5,010 nucleotides of DNA from Pseudomonadota bacterium (GTDB lineage Bacteria; Pseudomonadota; Alphaproteobacteria; Rhodospirillales; Magnetospirillaceae): positions 1 through 5,010 of the forward strand of contig JAEZFE010000022.1 in NCBI GenBank assembly GCA_023437865.1, written 5' to 3'. Shown piece after piece: positions 1 through 5,010 of the stretch (the first letter of the stretch is position 1; each line of letters opens with the position of its first letter). Below the pieces are notes generated by a model. It was not told where the DNA came from, did not search any database, and worked only from the letters and a program-made list of their open reading frames with translations. A program made the position numbers and the translations under genes.

Positions 1-419
1 TCCATCGCTCGAAGATCAAGCCGATCGAGGTCTACAGCCGCGACGACAAGACCTTCGCCGACGCGGTGGCCCAGGCCAAGAAGGACGGCGTCAACCTGCT
101 CGACGATGACAAGATCATCCGCGAGGGCAAGAAGGTCCGCGTCTATATGACCAGCCGCGCGCCCAAGTTCGGCCTGGACTCGTTCAATGTGAAGCTGGGC
201 GACGAAGTCACCGTCTACATCACCAACGGTGACGACGTGGCCGATTTGACCCACGGCTTCACCCTGATCGGCCACAACATCGCCATGGAAATCGGTCCGC
301 AGGCCACCGCTTCGGTGACCTTCACCGCCGACCGTCCCGGCGTGTGGCACTATTACTGCCAGTGGTTCTGCCACGCTCTCCACATGGAGATGCAGGGCCG
401 TATGCTGGTGGAGGCCTAA
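1..419 (+). CDS. nosZ: Nitrous oxide reductase NosZ, C-terminal part (CuA cupredoxin domain)
   Basis: NosZ reduces N2O to N2 in the periplasm, the last step of denitrification. Only the last 138 complete codons (from base 3) are present. The N-terminal Tat signal and the beta-propeller that carries CuZ lie to the left of the window. The piece is the cupredoxin-like CuA domain. The motif [12 protein letters not shown] gives the binuclear CuA ligands: Cys (357-359), Trp backbone (363-365), Cys (369-371), His (381-383) and Met (390-392). An upstream His in THGF (252-254) lies exactly 35 residues before the first Cys. That matches the His583/Cys618 spacing of the Pseudomonas stutzeri enzyme, so the ligand set is complete. 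The protein ends in GRMLVEA and TAA, a normal NosZ C-terminus. A GTG at 66 is internal and not a real start, because homologous sequence continues upstream to the window edge. The alphaproteobacterial-type nosDFYLX context suggests clade I NosZ, but the diagnostic N-terminus is not visible. Confidence 0.97.
   Translation, partial: HRSKIKPIEVYSRDDKTFADAVAQAKKDGVNLLDDDKIIREGKKVRVYMTSRAPKFGLDSFNVKLGDEVTVYITNGDDVADLTHGFTLIGHNIAMEIGPQATASVTFTADRPGVWHYYCQWFCHALHMEMQGRMLVEA
410..414 (+). promoter_or_regulatory. Shine-Dalgarno for nosD, inside the nosZ 3' end
   Basis: GGAGG lies 7 nt before the ATG at 422 and inside the last codons of nosZ. It settles the nosD start. An earlier in-frame ATG at 344 would lie deep inside nosZ, and the signal peptide begins only at 422. 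Confidence 0.75.
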
Positions 420-421
420 GC

Positions 422-1699
422 ATGGGCCCGCGCGGTCTGTCCTGGGTGGGGGGAGCGCTCGCCGCCCTGCTGCTCGCGGCGCCCGCGCGGGCAGCCACGC
501 TGGAAGTTGCCGCCGTTCCCGGTGCGCTCGCCCAGGCCCTTCAGGGGGCCAAGGCGGGCGACACCCTGGTGCTTGCCTCCGGGCGGCACCAGGGGCCGGT
601 GACGGTGGGCAAGCCGGTGGAGCTCAAGGGCTTGCCGGGCGCGGTGATCGAGGGTGACGGAAGCGGAAGCGTCATCCACGTCGCCGCGCGCGGCGTGGCC
701 CTGCGTGGCTTGACCATCCGCAAGTCAGGCAGCCAGGTCACCAATTACGATGGTGCCGTCTTCGTCGAGCAGGGAGCGGACGGGTTCGTGGCCGAGGGCA
801 ATGTCCTTGAGGAGAACCTTTTCGGCATCGTGCTGCACGGCGCCAACGGCGCTCGCGTTCACGGCAATTCCATCACCGGCCGCACCGACGTCTACGAGAC
901 CGACCGCGGCAATTCCATCCATATGTGGAACGTCAAGAAGACCGAGATCACCGGCAATCGCCTGCGCGGCGGGCGCGACGGCATCTTCGTCGATGTCAGC
1001 CATGGCAATCTGATCCAGGGCAACGACATCCGGGGCGTGCGGTTCGCCGTCCACTACATGAATTCCAACGAAGGCCGGGTGTACGACAACGTCTCGGTGG
1101 GCAACAAGTTGGGCTTTGCCCTGATGTATTCCAACCGGCTCGACATCGAACGCAACCTGTCGATCGAGGATGACGACCACGGCCTGATGCTGCATTCGGC
1201 GCATCACAGCAAGCTGATCGGCAACGTCATCCAGCGCGGCAAGGGCGAGCGGTGCCTGTTCGTGTATGCCTCGTCTAACGCGCAGATCCGTGACAACCGG
1301 GTCGAGGGCTGCGACATCGGCCTGCACTTTACCGGCGGGTCCGAGAAGGGCAGCATCTCCGGCAATGCCTTCGTCAATAACCGCACCCAGGTCAAATACA
1401 CCGGCATGATCGCCTATGAATGGTCGGCCGACGGGCGCGGCAATTACTGGAGCGACAATTCCGCTTTCGACCTGAACGGCGACGGCATGGCCGACACCGC
1501 CTATCGCCCCAATTCCATCATGGACCGGCTGGTGTGGCGCTATCCGCTGGCGAAGCTGCTGCTGTCGAGCCCGCTGATGGAGGCCCTGCGCGTCGCCCAA
1601 AGCCAATTTCCCGCGCTGATGCCGGGCGGGATCGTCGATTCCCATCCGCTGATGGCCGCGCCCGCCAATCCCCTGACCGCCGAAAAGGCAGGAACATGA
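422..1699 (+). CDS. nosD: Periplasmic copper-site maturation protein NosD
   Basis: NosD is the periplasmic partner of the NosFY ABC transporter and is required to assemble the CuZ cluster of NosZ. The protein is 425 aa, a usual NosD length. Residues 1-24 form a Sec-type signal peptide: a short Arg-containing start, a hydrophobic core (LSWVGGALAALLLAAP), and the cleavage signal ARA before Ala25. Residues 85-330 carry repeated short strands of the type GN-x-I-x-G (for example GNSITGR, GNRLRGGRDGIFV, GNDIRGVRFAVHYM, GNVIQRGKGERC). These are the CASH/right-handed parallel beta-helix rungs of this family. The C-terminal segment GNYWSDNSAFDLNGDGMADTAYR (split here: GNYWSDNSAF at 340-349, then DLNGDGMAD at 350-358) and the following PLAKLLLSSPLMEALR are NosD-typical. 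The latter part is probably the interface with NosY. The start lies 2 nt after the nosZ stop, and the stop overlaps the nosF start. Confidence 0.95.
   Translation: MGPRGLSWVGGALAALLLAAPARAATLEVAAVPGALAQALQGAKAGDTLVLASGRHQGPVTVGKPVELKGLPGAVIEGDGSGSVIHVAARGVALRGLTIRKSGSQVTNYDGAVFVEQGADGFVAEGNVLEENLFGIVLHGANGARVHGNSITGRTDVYETDRGNSIHMWNVKKTEITGNRLRGGRDGIFVDVSHGNLIQGNDIRGVRFAVHYMNSNEGRVYDNVSVGNKLGFALMYSNRLDIERNLSIEDDDHGLMLHSAHHSKLIGNVIQRGKGERCLFVYASSNAQIRDNRVEGCDIGLHFTGGSEKGSISGNAFVNNRTQVKYTGMIAYEWSADGRGNYWSDNSAFDLNGDGMADTAYRPNSIMDRLVWRYPLAKLLLSSPLMEALRVAQSQFPALMPGGIVDSHPLMAAPANPLTAEKAGT
1683..1688 (+). promoter_or_regulatory. Shine-Dalgarno-like site for nosF
   Basis: AAAAGG ends 7 nt before the ATG at 1696, within the last codons of nosD. 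It supports that start over an upstream in-frame ATG at 1420, which would translate nosD sequence out of frame. Confidence 0.5.
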
Positions 1700-2604
1700 C
1701 CGCCATTGCCATCGAGCGCGTGTCCAAGCGCTACCGCGACCACGCGGCGCTCAACGACGTTTCCTTCGCCGTGCCGGAAGGCGCCTGTCTGGCGTTGCTG
1801 GGCCATAACGGCGCCGGCAAGACCACGCTGATGAAGCTTATGCTGGGCCTGATCCGGCCCACCCAAGGTGCCGTCCGCGTTCTCGGCCACGACCCTGCCG
1901 GCGCTGCCATGGATTTCCGCCGCCGCCTGGGCTTCCTACCCGAGAACGTGGCCTTCCATGACGAGATGACCGGGCGCGAGACCATGCGCTTCCTCGCCAA
2001 GTTGAAAGGCGAGGGCAGGGAGGCGTGCGACACCCTGCTCGAGCGCGTGGGCCTGGCCTTCGCCGCCAACCGCCGGGTCAAGACTTACTCCAAGGGCATG
2101 CGCCAGCGTCTGGGGCTGGCTCAGGCGCTGCTGGGCGAGCCGCGCATTCTGCTGCTGGACGAACCCACCACCGGCCTCGACCCGGTGCTGCGGCTGGAAT
2201 TCTTCCGCATCATCAACGAGCTGACCGGGCGTGGCACCACCGTGGTGCTGTCGTCGCACATCCTGACCGAATTGGAGGCCCGCACCGAGCTGGTTGCCAT
2301 CATGCGGCGCGGCAAGCTGGCCGCCTGGGGCTCGCTGGACGAGCTGCGCGAGGCGGCTCGGCTGCCCATCCGCATCACCCTGTCCACCCCCCAGGGGGCG
2401 GCAGCGGTGGCCGAGCGTCTGAGCGGCCTGGAGCTGGGCCACATCAACGAGCGCTCGGTCGAACTGAGCTGCCCGCTGCCCGACAAGATGGCGGTGCTGC
2501 GCCGCGTCGCCGGCCTGGGCGGCGTGGTCGAGGATGTGGACATCCAGATGCCCTCGCTCGACGACATCTACGTGCATTTCGGTCACGGGGAGAGTGCGGC
2601 ATGA
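1696..2604 (+). CDS. nosF: ABC transporter ATP-binding protein NosF
   Basis: NosF is the cytoplasmic ATPase of the NosDFY complex that drives maturation of the CuZ site of NosZ. The protein has 302 aa. The ATPase motifs are in order: Walker A GHNGAGKTT (36-44), Q-loop region LPENVAFH (81-88), signature YSKGMRQRL (131-139), Walker B ILLLDEPTTGLDP (151-163) with catalytic Glu156, and switch His188 in SSH. The Q-loop has Glu83 where most ABC ATPases have Gln, and the signature is SKGM instead of SGGQ. From memory both occur in NosF and related ABC-2 ATPases, so they are not a defect. About 100 residues after the ATPase core form the family's C-terminal domain, ending PSLDDIYVHF. The ATG overlaps the nosD TGA (ATGA at 1696-1699), and the gene's own TGA overlaps the nosY start. 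Confidence 0.95.
   Translation: MTAIAIERVSKRYRDHAALNDVSFAVPEGACLALLGHNGAGKTTLMKLMLGLIRPTQGAVRVLGHDPAGAAMDFRRRLGFLPENVAFHDEMTGRETMRFLAKLKGEGREACDTLLERVGLAFAANRRVKTYSKGMRQRLGLAQALLGEPRILLLDEPTTGLDPVLRLEFFRIINELTGRGTTVVLSSHILTELEARTELVAIMRRGKLAAWGSLDELREAARLPIRITLSTPQGAAAVAERLSGLELGHINERSVELSCPLPDKMAVLRRVAGLGGVVEDVDIQMPSLDDIYVHFGHGESAA
2587..2592 (+). promoter_or_regulatory. Shine-Dalgarno for nosY
   Basis: GGGGAG ends 8 nt before the ATG at 2601, inside the nosF 3' end. It supports independent or re-initiated ribosome entry at nosY. Confidence 0.6.
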
Positions 2605-3425
2605 ACGCCATCCTGACGCTGGCAGGCAAGGAATTCCGCGACGGCCTGCGCAACCGCTGGATCATCGGCGCCACCCTGCTGCTCGCGGCGCTGGCCTTTG
2701 CGCTGGCCTTGCTGGGCAGCGCGCCCACCGGCACGTTGGGGGTGAAGCCCCTGGCGGTCACCGTGGTCTCGCTCGCCAGCCTGACCATCTTCCTGGTGCC
2801 GCTGGTGGCGCTGCTGCTGTCCTACGATTCCATCGTCGGCGAGGTCGAGCGCGGCACCATGCTGCTGTTGCTGACCTATCCGCTGACGCGGACGCAATTG
2901 CTGATGGGCAAGGTGCTGGGTCACTCGGCCATCATCACTGTGGCGACCGTGCTGGGCTATGGCGGCGCTGGGCTGGCGGTGGGCCTGGGCGAGGGCGGCG
3001 ACGCCCAGAGCTGGGCGGCCTTCGGTCTGCTGCTGGGCAGTTCGGTCCTGCTGGGCACCGTGTTCGTGGCGCTGGCGACGCTGGCAAGCCTGCTTGTGCG
3101 CGAGCGCGGCACGGCGGCGGGCCTGGCGGTGGGCATCTGGCTGCTGTTCGTGGTGGTGTTCGACCTTGCCGCCCTCGGCTTGCTGGTGGGCGCTGGTGGC
3201 CATGTGGAGCCGGGCTTGTTTTCCGCCCTGCTGCTGGCGAATCCGGCGGATGTGTACCGGTTGCTCAACCTGACCGGTTTCGACAATGTGCGCGCCTTTT
3301 CGGGTATGGCCGGCATGGCCGCCGAGATCGCGCTGCCGCCCGCCGCCTTGGTGGGGGTGATGGCGGCCTGGGTGGTGGTGCCGCTGGCCGCAGGATTGGC
3401 GATTTTCAGGAGACGCGAGCTATGA
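2601..3425 (+). CDS. nosY: ABC-2 type membrane permease NosY
   Basis: NosY is the inner-membrane subunit of NosDFY. It links ATP hydrolysis by NosF to NosD in the periplasm during CuZ assembly. The protein has 274 aa, and six hydrophobic segments can be read at about residues 20-40, 54-75, 105-130, 138-165, 170-197 and 245-269. The N-terminal stretch LAGKEFRDGLRNRW is the amphipathic elbow typical of ABC-2 permeases. The motif SIVGEVERGTMLLLL (77-91), followed by YPLTRTQLLMGK (93-104), is the cytoplasmic coupling region of the family. NPADVYRLLNL (214-224), in the long periplasmic loop between segments 5 and 6, is characteristic of NosY. The protein ends in IFRRREL, a positively charged cytoplasmic tail. 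ATGA overlaps join it to nosF (2601-2604) and nosL (3422-3425). Confidence 0.94.
   Translation: MNAILTLAGKEFRDGLRNRWIIGATLLLAALAFALALLGSAPTGTLGVKPLAVTVVSLASLTIFLVPLVALLLSYDSIVGEVERGTMLLLLTYPLTRTQLLMGKVLGHSAIITVATVLGYGGAGLAVGLGEGGDAQSWAAFGLLLGSSVLLGTVFVALATLASLLVRERGTAAGLAVGIWLLFVVVFDLAALGLLVGAGGHVEPGLFSALLLANPADVYRLLNLTGFDNVRAFSGMAGMAAEIALPPAALVGVMAAWVVVPLAAGLAIFRRREL
3408..3413 (+). promoter_or_regulatory. Shine-Dalgarno for nosL
   Basis: AGGAGA lies 8 nt before the ATG at 3422, in the last codons of nosY. It is one of the clearest ribosome binding sites in the window and fixes the nosL start just ahead of the lipoprotein signal. Confidence 0.75.
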
Positions 3426-3940
3426 AGGCGTTCCACGTGGCGGTCGTGGCCATGGGTTTGGCCCTGGCCGCGTGCAACCAGGACAAGACCGCGTCGCTGC
3501 CTCAGGCGCTGGAGCCCGGTCCCGACGCGGTGGGCACCATCTGCCGCATGGCGCTGTCCGAACATGGCGGCCCCAAGGGCCAAGTGTTCGTGACCAAGGA
3601 CGGCAAGCCGCTGTGGTTCTCGTCCATACGTGACACCTTTACCTGGCTGCTGATCGAGGAGGGGGCCGCCCAGGGCTATGCCGCCATCTGGGTCAATGAC
3701 ATGGGCAAGTCCAAGCAATGGGAGCGCCCGGATGCCGGCGCCTGGGTCGAGGCCCGGCAGGCGGTGTTCGTCATCGGCAGCGCCAAGGGGACGCAGATGG
3801 GCGGAAGCGAGCTGGTGCCGTTCTCCGACCGCAAGGCCGCCCAGGATTTTGCCGGTGCCCATGGCGGCACCGTGCTCGCCTTTTCCCAGATCACTCGTGA
3901 AGTGCTGAGCGGCCAAGCCGCCGGCCATGGAACGCACTGA
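3422..3940 (+). CDS. nosL: Copper chaperone lipoprotein NosL
   Basis: NosL binds Cu(I) and supplies copper for assembly of the NosZ copper centres, working with NosDFY. The protein has 172 aa. Residues 1-18 are a lipoprotein signal: charged MK start, short hydrophobic core, and lipobox LAAC (15-18) with Cys18 as the lipidated residue, so the mature protein is membrane-anchored in the periplasm. The copper-binding C-x-M motif of the family is visible as CRM (41-43). It is followed by SEHGGPKGQVF (46-56), which matches the usual EHPGPKGQI region. FSSIRDTFTWLL (67-77) and QMGGSELVPFSDRKAAQDFAGAHGG (Met126 in this stretch; shown here as its two halves, QMGGSELVPF and SDRKAAQDFAGAHGG) are conserved NosL features. 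The C-terminus has two His residues (169 and 172) that might add weak metal affinity; that is speculation. The start overlaps the nosY stop. Confidence 0.94.
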   Translation: MKAFHVAVVAMGLALAACNQDKTASLPQALEPGPDAVGTICRMALSEHGGPKGQVFVTKDGKPLWFSSIRDTFTWLLIEEGAAQGYAAIWVNDMGKSKQWERPDAGAWVEARQAVFVIGSAKGTQMGGSELVPFSDRKAAQDFAGAHGGTVLAFSQITREVLSGQAAGHGTH

Positions 3941-3941
3941 C

Positions 3942-4901
3942 ATGACCCGATTGAACCGCCGCCGCTTCCTGGCCATCACCGCAACCGCACTATGCCTGAC
4001 CCCGCTGGCCGCGCGCGCCGAGGCCATCCGCTGGCGCGGCCGTGCGCTCGGCGCCGAGGCGGAGATCACCCTGGAGCACCCCGACGGCGCCGTGGCGCGG
4101 GCCGCCTTGGCCGATGCGCTGGCCGAGGTCGAACGCCTGGAAGCGGTGTTCAGCCTGCACCGCGACTCCGCCTTGACCCGGCTGAATGCCCAGGGCGTTC
4201 TGGCCGACCCGCCGCTGGATCTGGTGCGCGCGCTGGAGGAGGCGGCTTCCGTTTCGGCGGCCTCCGACGGTGCCTTCGATGTCACCGTCCAGCCGCTATG
4301 GCGGCTGCACGCCGATTGGCTGGGCCGCAACGGCATGCTGCCGCCGCCCCGGCTGGTGGCGGAGACCGCCCGGCTGGTGGATTGGCGCGCGGTCTCGGTC
4401 AGCCCCGGCCGCATCGCGTTGGGCCGCAAGGGCATGGCGGTGACGCTCAACGGCCTCGGCCAGGGCTATATCACCGACCGCGTTTCCGAATTGCTGGCGC
4501 GGCGTGGGTTCGACCATGTGCTGGTGGATCTGGGCGAAAACCGCGCGACCGGCCCCCATGCCGACGGTTCGCCCTGGCGCATCGCGGTGCGCGATCCCCA
4601 ACGCCATGACCGCGCGCTGCGCGAGCTCGTGCTGACCGACGGGGCGCTGGCGACCTCCGAGGCGTTGGGTTCGTCCTTCGCCGATTCCGGGGCCTACGGC
4701 CACCTCATCGCGCCCGCCAGCGGCCGTCCGGCCCTGGCCGTGCCCAGCGTCACCGTCCAGGCGCCCACCGCCACGCTGGCCGATGCCCTGGCCACCGCCG
4801 TGGGCGTCGCCGGCGCGGACAAGGCGCGCGCCATCCTGGCCCATTTCCCCGGCACCCGCGCTCTGGTGCAGACCCAGGATGGCAGGCTGGTCGATCTCTA
4901 A
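3942..4901 (+). CDS. nosX: ApbE-family FMN transferase NosX (Tat-exported)
   Basis: NosX belongs to the ApbE flavin transferases. It is understood to attach FMN through a phosphoester bond to a Thr of NosR, the membrane protein needed for sustained NosZ activity. From ATG 3942 the protein has 319 aa. Residues 1-26 are a twin-arginine signal: NRRRFLAI (Arg6-Arg7, then x-Phe-Leu), a hydrophobic stretch, and ARA before Glu27. ApbE motifs follow: FSLHRDSALTRLNA (70-83), SDGAFDVTVQPLW (108-120), LNGLGQGYITDR (169-180), VLVDLGENRATG (193-204), GHLIAPASG (253-261) and SVTVQAPTATLADALATAV (269-287). Asp281 and Thr285 correspond to the metal-binding Asp/Thr pair of ApbE enzymes. An in-frame ATG at 3927 would add five residues and overlap nosL by 14 nt. 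It has no Shine-Dalgarno, whereas GGAA (3929-3932) sits 9 nt before 3942, so 3942 is preferred. The 3' end abuts a probable opposing gene. Confidence 0.92.
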   Translation: MTRLNRRRFLAITATALCLTPLAARAEAIRWRGRALGAEAEITLEHPDGAVARAALADALAEVERLEAVFSLHRDSALTRLNAQGVLADPPLDLVRALEEAASVSAASDGAFDVTVQPLWRLHADWLGRNGMLPPPRLVAETARLVDWRAVSVSPGRIALGRKGMAVTLNGLGQGYITDRVSELLARRGFDHVLVDLGENRATGPHADGSPWRIAVRDPQRHDRALRELVLTDGALATSEALGSSFADSGAYGHLIAPASGRPALAVPSVTVQAPTATLADALATAVGVAGADKARAILAHFPGTRALVQTQDGRLVDL

Positions 4902-5010
4902 GAACTGGACTTTGCCCGGCGCGCCTGCCAGGCAAGGCTGAGCAGGCACCACAGCGTTACGCCGAAGGCGGCGGCCCAGGCCAGGGCCGCCCCGTGCACC
5001 CCCCCCGCCC
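4898..5010 (-). CDS. C-terminal fragment of a probable integral membrane protein
   Basis: On the - strand an open frame enters at the right edge (first complete codon 5008-5006) and runs 36 codons to a TAG at 4900-4898. The peptide reads AGGVHGAALAWAAAFGVTLW, then CLLSLAWQARRAKSSS. That is a glycine/alanine-rich transmembrane helix of about 22 residues followed by a short positive, serine-ending tail, a common end for a polytopic inner-membrane protein. The shape, with G-x-x-GAALAWA before the last helix and an RR tail, recalls polysaccharide exporters or MATE/MurJ-type flippases, but one helix cannot identify a family. The two other - strand frames read as low-complexity Gly/Arg/Pro sequence, and one of them stops within the segment. 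The stop overlaps the nosX stop tail to tail. A C8 run (4999-5006 on the + strand) makes the frame beyond it sensitive to indels. Confidence 0.5.
   Translation of the reverse strand, partial: AGGVHGAALAWAAAFGVTLWCLLSLAWQARRAKSSS

Noticed and set aside
344..421. N-terminal extension of nosD into nosZ
   Set aside because: The 26 extra residues come from out-of-frame nosZ CuA-domain codons. The signal peptide and a good Shine-Dalgarno support ATG 422.
420..700. Promoter or FNR-type box between nosZ and nosD
   Set aside because: There are only 2 nt between the genes, and no TTGAT-N4-ATCAA-like palindrome or -10/-35 pair was seen around the nosD start.
725..1645. - strand open frame of 306 codons opposite nosD
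   Set aside because: It is the mirror of the nosD beta-helix repeat coding. No domain is recognisable, and composition follows the GC-rich third positions of nosD.
1420..1695. N-terminal extension of nosF into nosD
   Set aside because: The 92 extra residues are Arg-rich shadow sequence of nosD. NosF homology starts at ATG 1696.
2957..4450. Long - strand open frame of 497 codons opposite nosY, nosL and nosX
   Set aside because: It lies antisense to well-recognised nos genes. Its product is Arg/Ser/Ala/Pro-rich low-complexity sequence with no domain, as expected from a high-GC shadow frame.
4913..4931. Possible hairpin GCCTGCCAGGC after nosX as a terminator
   Set aside because: The arms would leave a loop of only one base, and no T run follows. 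It cannot act as an intrinsic terminator as read.

Overview
The window is a compact, high-GC stretch of a nitrous oxide reduction (nos) gene cluster, all on the + strand. It holds the C-terminal end of nosZ followed by nosD, nosF, nosY, nosL and nosX. Near the right edge there is probably the tail of an unrelated convergent membrane-protein gene on the - strand. The order nosZ-D-F-Y-L-X, the strong GC bias at third codon positions and a Tat-dependent NosX at the 3' end are typical of alphaproteobacterial denitrifiers with clade I NosZ. A Rhodospirillales or Magnetospirillum-like source fits, but the genus is an inference and not proven here.

Layout: nosZ (partial, CuA domain) ends at 419. nosD (422-1699) starts 2 nt later. 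nosF (1696-2604), nosY (2601-3425) and nosL (3422-3940) each start inside the stop of the previous gene through a 4-nt ATGA overlap. nosX (best start 3942) begins 1 nt after the nosL stop and ends at 4901. No intergenic space larger than 2 nt separates the nos genes, so no internal promoter or terminator is expected. The promoter, and the usual upstream nosR, lie outside the window to the left.

How the genes work together: NosZ is the periplasmic copper enzyme that reduces N2O to N2, using the CuA (visible here) and CuZ (outside the window) centres. NosD (periplasmic beta-helix), NosF (cytoplasmic ATPase) and NosY (membrane permease) form the ABC-type machine needed to build CuZ. NosL is a lipoprotein copper chaperone that works with this machine. 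NosX is an ApbE-family FMN transferase, understood to attach FMN covalently to the membrane protein NosR, which is needed to sustain NosZ activity.

I found no mobile element, CRISPR array, tRNA, rRNA or novel system. This is a well-known operon. The points worth a second look are small: chained translational coupling, a tail-to-tail overlap at the operon end, a C8 tract in the convergent ORF, and a few family-motif variations.
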